From: an uncultured Parvibacter sp.
GTDB lineage: Bacteria; Actinomycetota; Coriobacteriia; Coriobacteriales; Eggerthellaceae
DNA: 18,991 bases
Assembly (NCBI GenBank): GCA_910587945.1
Contig: CAJUNI010000043.1
Location: 1 to 18,991 of the forward strand
Direction: 5' to 3'
Numbering within the stretch: the first letter of the stretch is position 1; every line of letters starts with the position of its first letter. The notes under the pieces were generated by a model, which was not told the origin of the DNA, made no database searches, and saw nothing but the letters and a program-made list of their open reading frames with translations. Below are positions 7,422-14,954 of this stretch, in pieces. A program made the translations under genes and the position numbers.

Positions 7422-7458
7422 GGGCTTTGCCGTTCACCGTGGCAAAGCCCTTCTTTTT
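7422..7458 (+). terminator. Strong intrinsic terminator after hinT
   Basis: GGGCTTTGCC (7422-7431) and GGCAAAGCCC (7441-7450) form a perfect 10-bp stem with a nine-base loop, followed by TTCTTTTT. It closes the metallopeptidase-xseA-xseB-hinT operon and separates it from ackA. Confidence 0.93.
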
Positions 7459-7522
7459 AGGTCGAGAGTCCCCTTTGGCCGAATGGGGGTCGGTGGCGGC
7501 TTCTTTACCCAATGTTGACGTC

Positions 7523-7528
7523 TAAAAT
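7523..7528 (+). promoter_or_regulatory. Candidate -10 element of ackA
   Basis: TAAAAT lies 32 bases before the ackA start. The region about 16-17 bases upstream (TTCTTT, 7501-7506) is a poor -35. A TTGACG (7515-7520) lies too close to act as the -35 for this -10, and no good -10 sits 17 bases after it. A promoter must exist between the hinT terminator (7458) and 7560, but its exact position is uncertain. Confidence 0.3.
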
Positions 7529-7560
7529 TTTCAAATCGTCGGCAGAGAGAGGGGACCTAA

Positions 7561-8802
7561 TTGAACATCCTTGTAATCAATGCTGGTTCATCATCACTGA
7601 AGTATCAGTTGATCGAAGTTGAAACTCACGAGGTTCTGGCTAAAGGAATCTGCGAACGAGTAGGCTCGGCTCAGTCCTTCCACAAACATGGCATTGACGA
7701 AAACGAGCGGGTTATTGACGCGGCCATGGCCGATCATACGGAAGCTATGGCGTTGGTGCTTGAGGCGCTCACTTCAGGTCCTACCAAGGTGATTGATTCC
7801 CTGGAAGAGATTGACGCCATTGGTCATCGCATTGTGCAGGGTGGTAAATACTTCCCGCGCTCGGTGCTCATTGACGATGAAGTAATTCAAAAGATTGATG
7901 AGTTGGCAGAGCTCGCACCCCTTCACAATAAAGCGGCGCTCATGGGCATTGAGGCTTGCCAGACTAAACTTCCGGGCAAGCCGATGGTGGCGGTCTTCGA
8001 CACGTCATTCTTCCAGACGATGCCTCCAAAGGCCTACATGTATCCCGTGCCCTATGAGCTCTATGAAAAGTATGACATTCGCAAGTATGGTGCCCATGGC
8101 ACGTCCCATCGCTATATTGCGGAGCGAGCTGCGGCGTTCATGGATGAACCCCTAGGCGATCTCAAGCTGATTACCTGCCATCTGGGCAATGGTTGTTCCA
8201 TGTCGGCCATTGACCATGGCGTAGCTGTGGATACCTCTATGGGTTTGACGCCCTTGGATGGACTTATGATGGGTACCCGCTGTGGTGCCATTGATCCGGC
8301 CATTGTGCCGTTTCTTATGGAGCACGAAGACCTCACTCCTGCTGAAGTCAACGATCTCATGAATAAGAAGAGCGGCCTGTTGGGGATCTCGGGGATTTCC
8401 AACGACCTGCGTAGTGTCCGTGAAGCATCTGAGGCGGGGGATGAACGGGCGCAGTTGGCCTATGACATGTACTCCAATTCAGTGAAAAAGTACATCGGTC
8501 AATACATTGCTGTTATGGGCGGCGTGGATGCCGTTGTGCTGACGGCAGGCGTTGGAGAAAACTGCGAGAAAATGCGGCGCATGATTTTCTCAGGGCTGCA
8601 ACCGTTGGGCATGGTGCTTGACCTTGAAAAGAATAAGGCCCGTGGCGGCGAGCGAGAAATTTCTACGGACGATTCGCCGGTGCGCATTTTGGTTATTCCT
8701 ACTAATGAGGAATTCATGATTGCCCGCGATACGTTCTATATTCTGCAAGAGCGGCAGCTGGCGGAAGAACTCGATCTTTCAACGCGGACGAACCTCACCT
8801 AA
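7561..8802 (+). CDS. ackA: Acetate kinase
   Basis: A 413-residue acetate kinase that makes ATP from acetyl phosphate and ADP during fermentation, in the cytoplasm. Conserved active-site residues appear at the standard positions: N7 in NAGSSSLKYQ (7-16), R90 in GHR, D147 in VFDTSF (145-150), H179 in GAHGTSHR (177-184) and R240 in MGTRCGAIDP (237-246), plus a C-terminal NEEF around residue 383. HLGNGCS (207-213) is the phosphate loop. It begins with TTG at 7561, five bases after GGGGA (7551-7555); no in-frame ATG nearby would keep the NAGSS motif at its normal distance. The gene is flanked by terminators, so it is its own transcription unit. Its usual partner pta lies downstream on the opposite strand. 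Confidence 0.97.
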   Translation: MNILVINAGSSSLKYQLIEVETHEVLAKGICERVGSAQSFHKHGIDENERVIDAAMADHTEAMALVLEALTSGPTKVIDSLEEIDAIGHRIVQGGKYFPRSVLIDDEVIQKIDELAELAPLHNKAALMGIEACQTKLPGKPMVAVFDTSFFQTMPPKAYMYPVPYELYEKYDIRKYGAHGTSHRYIAERAAAFMDEPLGDLKLITCHLGNGCSMSAIDHGVAVDTSMGLTPLDGLMMGTRCGAIDPAIVPFLMEHEDLTPAEVNDLMNKKSGLLGISGISNDLRSVREASEAGDERAQLAYDMYSNSVKKYIGQYIAVMGGVDAVVLTAGVGENCEKMRRMIFSGLQPLGMVLDLEKNKARGGEREISTDDSPVRILVIPTNEEFMIARDTFYILQERQLAEELDLSTRTNLT

Positions 8803-8817
8803 GGTACGCTCAAGGAG

Positions 8818-8854
8818 AAGGCCCCAGGATCGCTTGGATTCTGGGGCCTTTTTT
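8818..8854 (+). terminator. Strong intrinsic terminator after ackA
   Basis: AAGGCCCCAG (8818-8827) and CTGGGGCCTT (8841-8850) form a 10-bp perfect stem with a 13-base loop. The T run TTTTTT (8849-8854) overlaps the stem end. It starts 15 bases after the ackA stop. Confidence 0.94.
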
Positions 8855-8904
8855 GGTGAGTGAGCAGGCCAGAAATCACCGGAATAGGACCGGAGAATGG
8901 GCCT

Positions 8905-8932
8905 AAAAAGGGAACTGCTTCCGTGGAAGTTC
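8905..8932 (-). terminator. Probable terminator of pta
   Basis: Immediately after the pta stop on the minus strand, GAA/TTC and CTTC/GAAG segments form an imperfect hairpin (8932-8912) with a three-base bulge and a CACG loop, followed by CC and TTTTT (8909-8905). A competing longer pairing, GCCTAA (8901-8906) with TTAGGC (8933-8938), includes the stop codon. It is weaker than the ackA terminator 50 bases away. Together they insulate the convergent pair. Confidence 0.6.
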
Positions 8933-9940
8933 TTAGGCTTGAGTAGCGGCCTCGTGCTGCTGGGCTTGCACGCAGGTGATAGCTACAACTCCCACGATGT
9001 CATCAGCAGAGCAACCGCGAGATAGATCGTTTACGGGAGCGGCAATACCTTGGGTGATAGGGCCATAGGCCTCGGCCTTCGCTAATCGCTGTACCAGCTT
9101 ATAACCAATGTTTCCCGCATCGAGATCGGGGAAAATGAGTACGTTGGCGCGGCCCGCTACGGGAGAGCCCGGGGCCTTGGAAGATCCCACTGACTCAATG
9201 ATGGCGGCATCAAATTGCAATTCACCATCAATAGCCATGGTGGGCGCCTGAGCCTTGGCAATTTCGGTAGCTTCGCGGACTTTATCGGCATCTTCATTCT
9301 TTGCTGAGCCATGGGTGGAATGAGAAAGTAGCGCCACACAAGGATCCACGTCCATAAGGGACTGCCAGGAAGCGGCAGAGCTTAAGGCAATGGCGGCAAG
9401 CTGGGGAGCGTCCGGTTGCACATTGAGGCCGCAGTCAGCAAAAATGAACGTGCCCTGATGCCCTAAATCACAATCCGGTACTTCCATAACAAAGAAGGAG
9501 CTAACTAATGCTGCTCCCGGTGCGGTCTTTAGGATTTGCAGTGCCGGGCGAAGGACATCGGAAGTTGCATGACAGGCCCCTGCCACCATGCCATTGGCGT
9601 GGCCCGCTTTGACCATCATCACACCGAAGTACAGCGGGTCTTTCAGTAATTCGTGAGCCTGTTCTTTTGTGAGTCCCTTGGCTTTTCTGATTTCGTAAAG
9701 CTGTTCGGCGAGTTCTTCGTTATAGGGAGAGTCTGCTTGATCTACGATCTGGGCCTTGGACAAGTCGTGACCTGATTGTTGGATAGTTTCAGGGTTGCCT
9801 AAAATGATGAGATCGGCAATGTCTTGAGCGATGATCTTTTCTGCGGCTTCTAAGGTGCGGGGGTCATTGCCCTCGGGCAGAATAATGGTTTGTCGCTTGC
9901 TGCGCGCACGTTCAATGGTGCGATCTAAAAAGCTGTTCAT
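8933..9940 (-). CDS. pta: Phosphate acetyltransferase
   Basis: A 335-residue short-form phosphotransacetylase, interconverting acetyl-CoA and acetyl phosphate, and feeding acetate kinase. Family landmarks visible are LPEGNDPRTLEAA (21-33), NGMVAGACHATSDVLRPALQ (116-135), a GTFIFADCGLNVQP segment (about 163-176), LSHSTHGSAKNEDADKVREA (203-222), DGELQFDAAI (about 238-247) and VLIFPDLDAGNIGYKL (267-282). The length equals that of single-domain Pta enzymes (325-340); the long N-terminal regulatory domain of enterobacterial Pta is absent. GGGAG lies about six bases before the ATG at 9940. It is convergent with ackA, so the pathway pair is under separate promoters. Confidence 0.97.
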   Translation of the reverse strand: MNSFLDRTIERARSKRQTIILPEGNDPRTLEAAEKIIAQDIADLIILGNPETIQQSGHDLSKAQIVDQADSPYNEELAEQLYEIRKAKGLTKEQAHELLKDPLYFGVMMVKAGHANGMVAGACHATSDVLRPALQILKTAPGAALVSSFFVMEVPDCDLGHQGTFIFADCGLNVQPDAPQLAAIALSSAASWQSLMDVDPCVALLSHSTHGSAKNEDADKVREATEIAKAQAPTMAIDGELQFDAAIIESVGSSKAPGSPVAGRANVLIFPDLDAGNIGYKLVQRLAKAEAYGPITQGIAAPVNDLSRGCSADDIVGVVAITCVQAQQHEAATQA

Positions 9941-10098
9941 CGCAGGCTCCCTTCTTTGAGCAAACTAAATAAGTTCGTTCCTCATCTTAGCGGTTGGAAT
10001 GCGCTCGAACGCCCGCCAGGTCAAAGGCTGGTGAAATTATTCGGTTTGTATGATGAAGGGGGAGAATATCCTGCCTATCGGTACAATAGGCCTAACGA

Positions 10099-10128
10099 CT
10101 CTTCTCCATTTCTAAAAATCGAGAAGAG
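10099..10128. repeat. Inverted repeat in the pta-glf intergenic region
   Basis: CTCTTCTC (10099-10106) and GAGAAGAG (10121-10128) are perfect 8-bp arms with a 14-base AT-rich spacer containing TAAAAA. It lies about 70 bases upstream of glf and 160 upstream of pta, in the divergent control region. A TACAAT (10082-10087) nearby is a possible -10. It could be an operator or a weak hairpin; no regulator is indicated. Confidence 0.45.
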
Positions 10129-10157
10129 CAAGCGTAATTACCCTACGAGATGTGTTT

Positions 10158-10175
10158 GACAATCTCTCGATTGTC
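10158..10175. repeat. Compact inverted repeat overlapping a TTGACA upstream of glf
   Basis: GACAATC (10158-10164) and GATTGTC (10169-10175) form perfect 7-bp arms around TCTC. The left arm overlaps TTGACA (10156-10161), a consensus -35, but no matching -10 lies 16-18 bases downstream before the ribosome binding site (AGGA, 10185-10188). It is either an operator or a leader hairpin just before the glf start. Confidence 0.45.
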
Positions 10176-10198
10176 TAAGCAGAGAGGACTGCACTGCC

Positions 10199-11482
10199 AT
10201 GGGCGTACACTACATGAATTACCGAGACATTGACATCAACGATTATGATTCCGTTGTTGTAGGCAGTGGTTTTGCGGGTAGCGTAGTAGCTCGAGAGCTT
10301 GCCGAACGCGGAGATGCTCGAGTTCTTATTATTGAGAAGCGGCCCCATATCGGTGGCAATATGTATGACGAAAAGGACGAAGCCGGAATCCTCGTTCATC
10401 GCTATGGCCCCCATATTTTCCATACTAATAATCAGCGCGTATTCAATTATTTGCGCCAGTTCAGCGGCTGGATTGGTTATCAGCATCATGTGTTGGCTGA
10501 CTGGTATGGCACCTATATCCCCGTTCCCTTTAACAAGAACTCCATGGAAATGGTTTTCGGGGAGGAAAAGGCTGCCCATCTTATCGACAAACTCATTGAT
10601 ACCTTTGGGGACGAGCGTAAGGTAACCATCAATGAGTTGCGTGCCCAGGACGACCCTGAGCTCGCAGAGATTGCGGACTTTGTCTACAAGAACGTATTCC
10701 TCTATTACACCCAGAAGCAGTGGGGCTTAACTCCTGAAGAGGTTGATCCTTCCGTTACCGCTCGCGTACCTGTGTTTATCTCTCGTGATAACCGTTATTT
10801 CCAGGATGAATATCAGGGCATGCCCCAAGATGGCTATACCGTTTTGTTTGAGAACTTACTCGATCATCCCTCTATTGATGTCTGCCTGAATACCGAGGCA
10901 GAAAGCGTCTTTGATCTGGAATTCACTGACGAGTCCGAAGATGCGCAGCTGGTGGCCATTCGTCTGCATGAGAAGCCTTTTGAAGGCCCTATTATCTATA
11001 CCGGTCCTTTGGATGAATTGTTCTTGGCGCGCTTTGGCCGCTTGCCCTATCGCAGCTTGAACTTTGTCTATGAAACCTATGATGAAGAGTATCACCTGCC
11101 TTGTGGAACGGTTAATCACACCGTGACGGACGACTACACGCGCGAGACCGAATTCAAGCATCTGACCTGCCAGAAGTCAGACAAGACCACCTGCATGAAG
11201 GAGTATTCCTGCGCCTATACCGACCCGGACACGCAGATTCCTTACTACGCTATTTTGAGTGAGGAAAACAATGCTCACTATGCGCGCTATCGCAAGCTCA
11301 CTGAAAGCTTGGATAACTTCTATCCCTTAGGCCGTCTTGCCGAGTATCGCTATTACAACATGGACAAGATTGTGGAGCTGGCCCTTGACCTCTCCGATGA
11401 GATTTTGGCACGCATGCCCGATGTCATCGATGATGGCGACGGAGATGCCATCGAAGCTGTTCGCGAGCCGAATGAGGCCTAG
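10199..11482 (+). CDS. glf: UDP-galactopyranose mutase
   Basis: A 427-residue flavoenzyme that converts UDP-galactopyranose into UDP-galactofuranose in the cytoplasm, the donor for galactofuranose in cell-surface polymers. The N-terminal FAD fold shows GSGFAGSVVA (22-31), the ribose-binding acid in VLIIEKR (42-48), HIGGNMYD (50-57) and YGPHIFHT (69-76), all typical of bacterial Glf. YTQKQWGL (about 175-182) and PYRSLNFVYE (about 283-292) are further conserved segments. It is longer than the usual 370-390 residues because of small insertions and an acidic C-terminal tail (about 405-427). The ATG at 10199 follows AGGA by 10 bases; an in-frame ATG at 10214 is less well placed. Its stop overlaps the Shine-Dalgarno sequence of the next glycosyltransferase gene. 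Confidence 0.95.
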   Translation: MGVHYMNYRDIDINDYDSVVVGSGFAGSVVARELAERGDARVLIIEKRPHIGGNMYDEKDEAGILVHRYGPHIFHTNNQRVFNYLRQFSGWIGYQHHVLADWYGTYIPVPFNKNSMEMVFGEEKAAHLIDKLIDTFGDERKVTINELRAQDDPELAEIADFVYKNVFLYYTQKQWGLTPEEVDPSVTARVPVFISRDNRYFQDEYQGMPQDGYTVLFENLLDHPSIDVCLNTEAESVFDLEFTDESEDAQLVAIRLHEKPFEGPIIYTGPLDELFLARFGRLPYRSLNFVYETYDEEYHLPCGTVNHTVTDDYTRETEFKHLTCQKSDKTTCMKEYSCAYTDPDTQIPYYAILSEENNAHYARYRKLTESLDNFYPLGRLAEYRYYNMDKIVELALDLSDEILARMPDVIDDGDGDAIEAVREPNEA

Positions 11483-11491
11483 GAGTTTGTT

Positions 11492-12511
11492 GTGAAAACC
11501 ATTAGCTTTGCAATCCCGTGCTATAACTCTGCGGAGTATATGGATCACTGCATTGAATCGCTTCTTGTGCTTGGGGACGATATCGAGATCATCATCGTAG
11601 ATGATGGTTCTACCAAAGATGCTACTCCTGAAAAGGCAGATCAGTGGCAAGCTCAATATCCTGAGATTATTCGCGCGGTTCACCAGGAAAATGGTGGCCA
11701 CGGACAAGCTGTCAATACGGGTCTTGCCCATGCGCGGGGCCGTTACTTCAAAGTGGTGGACTCCGATGACTGGCTTGATGAGGAGGCCATGAAGCCCATC
11801 ATGGCCTATCTTCGCCGGCAGATGGAACTCAAGGATCCCACGGACATGGTTATTGCGAACTATGTCTATGAGAAAGTCCATGAAGGCTCTCAGACCATCA
11901 TGCGCTATCGCAACGTGTTTCCGCTTGATCGGGAATTTGGCTGGGAAGATGTGGGTCACTTCAATCAGAGTCAGTATTTGTTAATGCACTCGGTTATCTA
12001 TCGCACGGAGCTTCTTCGCGATATGGGTCTTGTGCTGCCTAAGCACACGTTCTACGTGGACAATATCTTTGTCTATGAGCCGCTTCCTCACGTGAAGACC
12101 ATGCGCTATTTCGACGAGGATATGTATCGCTACTTCATTGGTCGCGAAGACCAGTCAGTAAATGAAAGCGTGATGCTGAGCCGTATCGATCAGCAGCTTC
12201 GGGTTACGCGGCAAATGATTGATGATGTCGACGTGATGGCGGTAGAAAACAAGCGGTTGCGCCATTATCTTCAGAACTATCTTTCTATGATGATGTGCAT
12301 CTGCTCAGTGTTCTTACGTATGGGCAATACCGACATAGACGAAGAAAAGCGCGATGAGATTTGGCACTACCTTAAAGAGAAGGACCCTGAGCTCTATCGC
12401 CATGTGCGCACCAGTGTATTAAACGTCGCTACAAACATTCCGACGTCTTTGGGGCGCAAAGCAGGACTTGGGGGCTATCGCTTGGCCCAGAAGATTTTTA
12501 AGTTTAATTAG
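11492..12511 (+). CDS. Family 2 glycosyltransferase, possibly galactofuranosyl
   Basis: A 339-residue GT-A fold glycosyltransferase. The N terminus FAIPCYNSAEYMDHCIESL (6-24), VDDGST (36-41) and the DxD-type motif DSDDW (90-94) mark nucleotide-sugar and metal binding. ENGGHGQAVNTGL (66-78) is a common GT2 segment. No transmembrane helix is evident; the C terminus (about 315-339) is basic and may touch the membrane. The GTG start follows AGGAG (11481-11485), which overlaps the glf stop, so the two genes are translationally linked. The pairing with glf suggests the enzyme uses UDP-galactofuranose on a surface glycan or glycolipid, but the acceptor and even the sugar are inference. Confidence 0.9.
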   Translation: MKTISFAIPCYNSAEYMDHCIESLLVLGDDIEIIIVDDGSTKDATPEKADQWQAQYPEIIRAVHQENGGHGQAVNTGLAHARGRYFKVVDSDDWLDEEAMKPIMAYLRRQMELKDPTDMVIANYVYEKVHEGSQTIMRYRNVFPLDREFGWEDVGHFNQSQYLLMHSVIYRTELLRDMGLVLPKHTFYVDNIFVYEPLPHVKTMRYFDEDMYRYFIGREDQSVNESVMLSRIDQQLRVTRQMIDDVDVMAVENKRLRHYLQNYLSMMMCICSVFLRMGNTDIDEEKRDEIWHYLKEKDPELYRHVRTSVLNVATNIPTSLGRKAGLGGYRLAQKIFKFN

Positions 12512-12555
12512 GAGTCAAACAAGCGCTATAACGCGCAAATTGATTGCGATATAAG

Positions 12556-12590
12556 GGCTGGAGGCAATGAGGTGCTTCCAGCCTTTTATT
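12556..12590 (+). terminator. Intrinsic terminator between glycosyltransferase and dinB
   Basis: GGCTGGAGGC (12556-12565) pairs with GCTTCCAGCC (12574-12583) in 10 pairs with one G-U, and is followed by TTTTATTTAT. It ends the glf-glycosyltransferase operon. The T tract overlaps the dinB stop codon (12586-12588), so the same hairpin may serve the minus strand less efficiently. Confidence 0.88.
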
Positions 12591-13875
12591 TATAGTCCGA
12601 AGGGTTTTTAGAGCTGGTGCCCGTAGTGTTATCGCTTACTTTAAGCTCGTAGCCAAACTGGATAGCGTCTTCTCCAAAACGCTCTTTTAAAGCATCGGTA
12701 GCGGTCAATAATGAGCGACGGGAGCGCTGGGTGGTTTCTGCTTCTTGGGGATTGGTGACATCGCTCGTGTCATCTAAGGCGAAAAGACTCTCCTGAATAG
12801 GGGAGGAAACATCTGCCGAGAATCCGCTCACACCCACCCCTAAAAGTCGCAGAGCAATACCGGGGTGCCATAGTTCGTCGATCATTGTATCTAGTTGTCG
12901 GCGTAAAACCCCATCATCATCACCCGGTCCCTGCAGAGGCTGTTGGCAGGTGTGGATAGAGCGATCAGCGTAGCGAACCTTGAGCGTAAGTGTCTTGCCG
13001 CTCAGGCCTTTCTGGCGCAACCGTCGAGCCACCTTGGTAGCAATGGAAGCAAGCGCGGTAGTAATGGCGTCACGCTCGGTAAGATCCTCGGCGAAGGTGA
13101 CTTCATTAGAAACGGACTTCACTTCGTCGTTGTCAACTACGACAGAAGAATCGCGGCCCGCAGCGCGATCTCGCATCATTTCAGCATTCTTCCCAAATAC
13201 CCTGTGCAATAAGGGGAGAGATGTCTGACGTAGCTGGCCTAAGGTGTGAACCCCTAGCGCTGCAAGGGCTTTTTCTGCAGCGGGTCCCACGCCGCTTAAT
13301 GCCTTGGAAGGAAGCGGGTCTAGGAAATGAGTCTCCCCGCCGGGATACACAACAGTTAAGCCCCGGGGTTTGTCCATATCTGAGGCAATTTTAGCTACCG
13401 ATTTTGAGGTGCCTACCCCAATGGAACAGGTCACCCCTAAGGCTTCCACGCGATCCATGATGCGGCGGGCAATAACTACGGGATGGGTGGTGTTGATGCG
13501 ATTTGGGGTTACATCCATGAAGGCTTCGTCAATACTTACTTGTTGGACGAAGGGGGTCTCATCACGGAGGATGTCCATGACCTGTTGAGACATTTCCCGA
13601 TAGCGACCAAAATGGCTTGAGGTCCAGATAGCATCGGGACATAAGGCGCGGGCGCGAGATGCCGGCATGGCACTGCGCACTCCAAAAGCTCGAGCTTCAT
13701 AGGAACAGGTGGACACCACGCCATGCCGATCGGCGTCGCCACCAACAATGACTGGCTTACCACGCCATGCCGGATGATCATGCTGTTCGACCGAGGCAAA
13801 GAAGGCATCAAGGTCGACCAACAGGATAGCAGGACCTTCCCAGGGGGGAAGGCTATGAGAAGATTGATCACTCAT
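12586..13875 (-). CDS. dinB: DNA polymerase IV (Y-family translesion polymerase)
   Basis: A 429-residue error-prone polymerase that copies past lesions. Catalytic acids are visible in LVDLDAFFASVE (19-30; D21, with F25/F26 at the steric-gate region) and SIDEAF (114-119; D116, E117). VIVGGDADRHGVVSTCSYEA (42-61) and GIGTSK-like GVGTSKSVAKIASD (153-166) follow, then the helix-hairpin-helix thumb region LSGVGPAAEKAL (193-204) and a little-finger domain. QESLF (361-365) matches the beta-clamp binding motif. A Thr/Ser-rich tail of about 60 residues extends past it, making the protein longer than the usual 350-400. There is no good Shine-Dalgarno sequence before the ATG at 13875, and a promoter -10 lies seven bases upstream, so the message may be leaderless. 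No LexA box was recognised. Confidence 0.95.
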   Translation of the reverse strand: MSDQSSHSLPPWEGPAILLVDLDAFFASVEQHDHPAWRGKPVIVGGDADRHGVVSTCSYEARAFGVRSAMPASRARALCPDAIWTSSHFGRYREMSQQVMDILRDETPFVQQVSIDEAFMDVTPNRINTTHPVVIARRIMDRVEALGVTCSIGVGTSKSVAKIASDMDKPRGLTVVYPGGETHFLDPLPSKALSGVGPAAEKALAALGVHTLGQLRQTSLPLLHRVFGKNAEMMRDRAAGRDSSVVVDNDEVKSVSNEVTFAEDLTERDAITTALASIATKVARRLRQKGLSGKTLTLKVRYADRSIHTCQQPLQGPGDDDGVLRRQLDTMIDELWHPGIALRLLGVGVSGFSADVSSPIQESLFALDDTSDVTNPQEAETTQRSRRSLLTATDALKERFGEDAIQFGYELKVSDNTTGTSSKNPSDYK

Positions 13876-13882
13876 AGCCTAG

Positions 13883-13911
13883 AGTGTAGCGGTAATACCA
13901 GCGAACTGAAA
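13883..13911 (-). promoter_or_regulatory. Candidate dinB promoter giving a leaderless transcript
   Basis: On the minus strand, -10 TACACT (13888-13883) is 17 bases from a weak -35 TTTCAG (13911-13906). The first base of the ATG is eight bases past the -10, exactly where transcription should begin. This agrees with the lack of a ribosome binding site. Confidence 0.45.
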
Positions 13912-13917
13912 GGGTCC

Positions 13918-14793
13918 TTAATCGCGGTTGGCTGCCAGGAAGAACAAAGCCATCGTGCCCGGACCCGAATGAGCACCAATAACCGGGTCGACGTAATTGA
14001 TGACAATATCTTTCACGCCGAAACGCTCCCGTACTTGTTCTGCAAGATACTCCGCATCTTCAATGCAATCACCGTGAGTGATGAATACCATTTGATCTTC
14101 CACGGGGGCATTGGCGGTTTTTGCCATGTGATCCACGAGGGCATTGAGAGACTTTTTGCGTCCCCGGACTTTCTCGAGGGGGATAAGCTTTCCCTCGTCA
14201 TCGACATGCATGACCGGCTTAATATTAAGGAGCGTGCCCGCCCAAGCAGAGGTTTTGGAAACGCGGCCGCCGCGGAACAAGAACATGAGATCATCGACGG
14301 TAAACCAGTGGGCAAGATGCAACTTGTTGTCTTCGAGCCAGGCATAGACATCTTGAATGGAAGCGCCCTCTTCCTTCATGGTGCAGGCATACCACAGAAG
14401 CAGGCCTTGACCGCCGGAAGCCGCAAGGGTATCTACCGTTAAGATGGTACGATCTGGGTAATCGAGAGCAAGCTCACGGAGAAGCAAATCAATGGCTTCA
14501 TAGGTGCCCGATAATCCGCTTGAGAAGCCTACATAAAGGACGTCTTGACCGGATTCCAAGAGGCCTCGTAATAATGCCTCAGAGTCGGCCATATTGGGGA
14601 GGGAAGTGGTGAAGACCTTTCCTTCACGCATCATGGCATAAAACTGGGAAAGGTTGGTCTTTTCTCCCTTGAGATAACTGTGATACTCCTGGCCATCGCA
14701 CATAAACGTAAGAGGAAGGATATGGAGTCCAAAGTGGTCAATCATATCCTCTGTTAAGTTGCAACAAGAGTCAGTAACTATTTCGTATCCCAT
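13918..14793 (-). CDS. DegV family fatty-acid-binding protein
   Basis: A 291-residue DegV protein. These bind a fatty acid in a two-domain pocket; in Firmicutes such proteins (FakB) present fatty acids to the kinase FakA. Seen here: N-terminal YEIVTDSCCNL (3-13), the pocket motifs TTSLPN (62-67) and GFSSGLSGTYEA (89-100), LFRGGRVS in the middle, and the C-terminal VDPVIGAHSGPGTMALFFLA. The frame is open up to 14895, but the ATG at 14793 sits right after GGAGAGG, and family members start with this segment, so the 34 extra residues are discarded. A TACAAT (14834-14829, minus strand) may be its -10. dinB follows by 42 bases on the same strand. No FakA-like kinase is in the window. Confidence 0.93.
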   Translation of the reverse strand: MGYEIVTDSCCNLTEDMIDHFGLHILPLTFMCDGQEYHSYLKGEKTNLSQFYAMMREGKVFTTSLPNMADSEALLRGLLESGQDVLYVGFSSGLSGTYEAIDLLLRELALDYPDRTILTVDTLAASGGQGLLLWYACTMKEEGASIQDVYAWLEDNKLHLAHWFTVDDLMFLFRGGRVSKTSAWAGTLLNIKPVMHVDDEGKLIPLEKVRGRKKSLNALVDHMAKTANAPVEDQMVFITHGDCIEDAEYLAEQVRERFGVKDIVINYVDPVIGAHSGPGTMALFFLAANRD

Positions 14794-14893
14794 AACCTCT
14801 CCAATCAGCCTCCTGCTTAGTTTTCCTGATTGTAACCTAGGAGTTAAAACTGATGATGGCAGCCACGTAACAGAGTTTCTCTTTTCGCCAAAC

Positions 14894-14933
14894 AAAAATG
14901 AGCTCGCCTGCGGGAGGGAAAACAGGCGAGCTC
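14894..14933 (-). terminator. Strong terminator of the flavoprotein-cytochrome operon
   Basis: On the minus strand, GAGCTCGCCTG (14933-14923) pairs perfectly with CAGGCGAGCTC (14910-14900), 11 bp with a 12-base loop, followed by ATTTTTGTTT. It begins 21 bases after the cytochrome stop and isolates the respiratory operon from the DegV and dinB genes. Confidence 0.94.
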
Positions 14934-14954
14934 GCTAAGGAAAATGAGACGAAC

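Noticed and set aside
7001..7527. TTGACG followed by CTAAAA upstream of both hinT (7001-7015) and ackA (7515-7527)
   Set aside because: A similar short motif in two places, but with different spacing and without proper -10 partners; chance is a sufficient explanation.
9956..10159. 67-codon plus-strand frame with TTG start between pta and glf
   Set aside because: No ribosome binding site, overlaps the pta leader, ends just before the inverted repeat at 10158 and its sequence has no recognisable features. It cannot be fully excluded.
13723..14442. 239-codon plus-strand frame across dinB and the DegV gene
   Set aside because: It overlaps two well-supported minus-strand genes and their intergenic gap and resembles no protein family.
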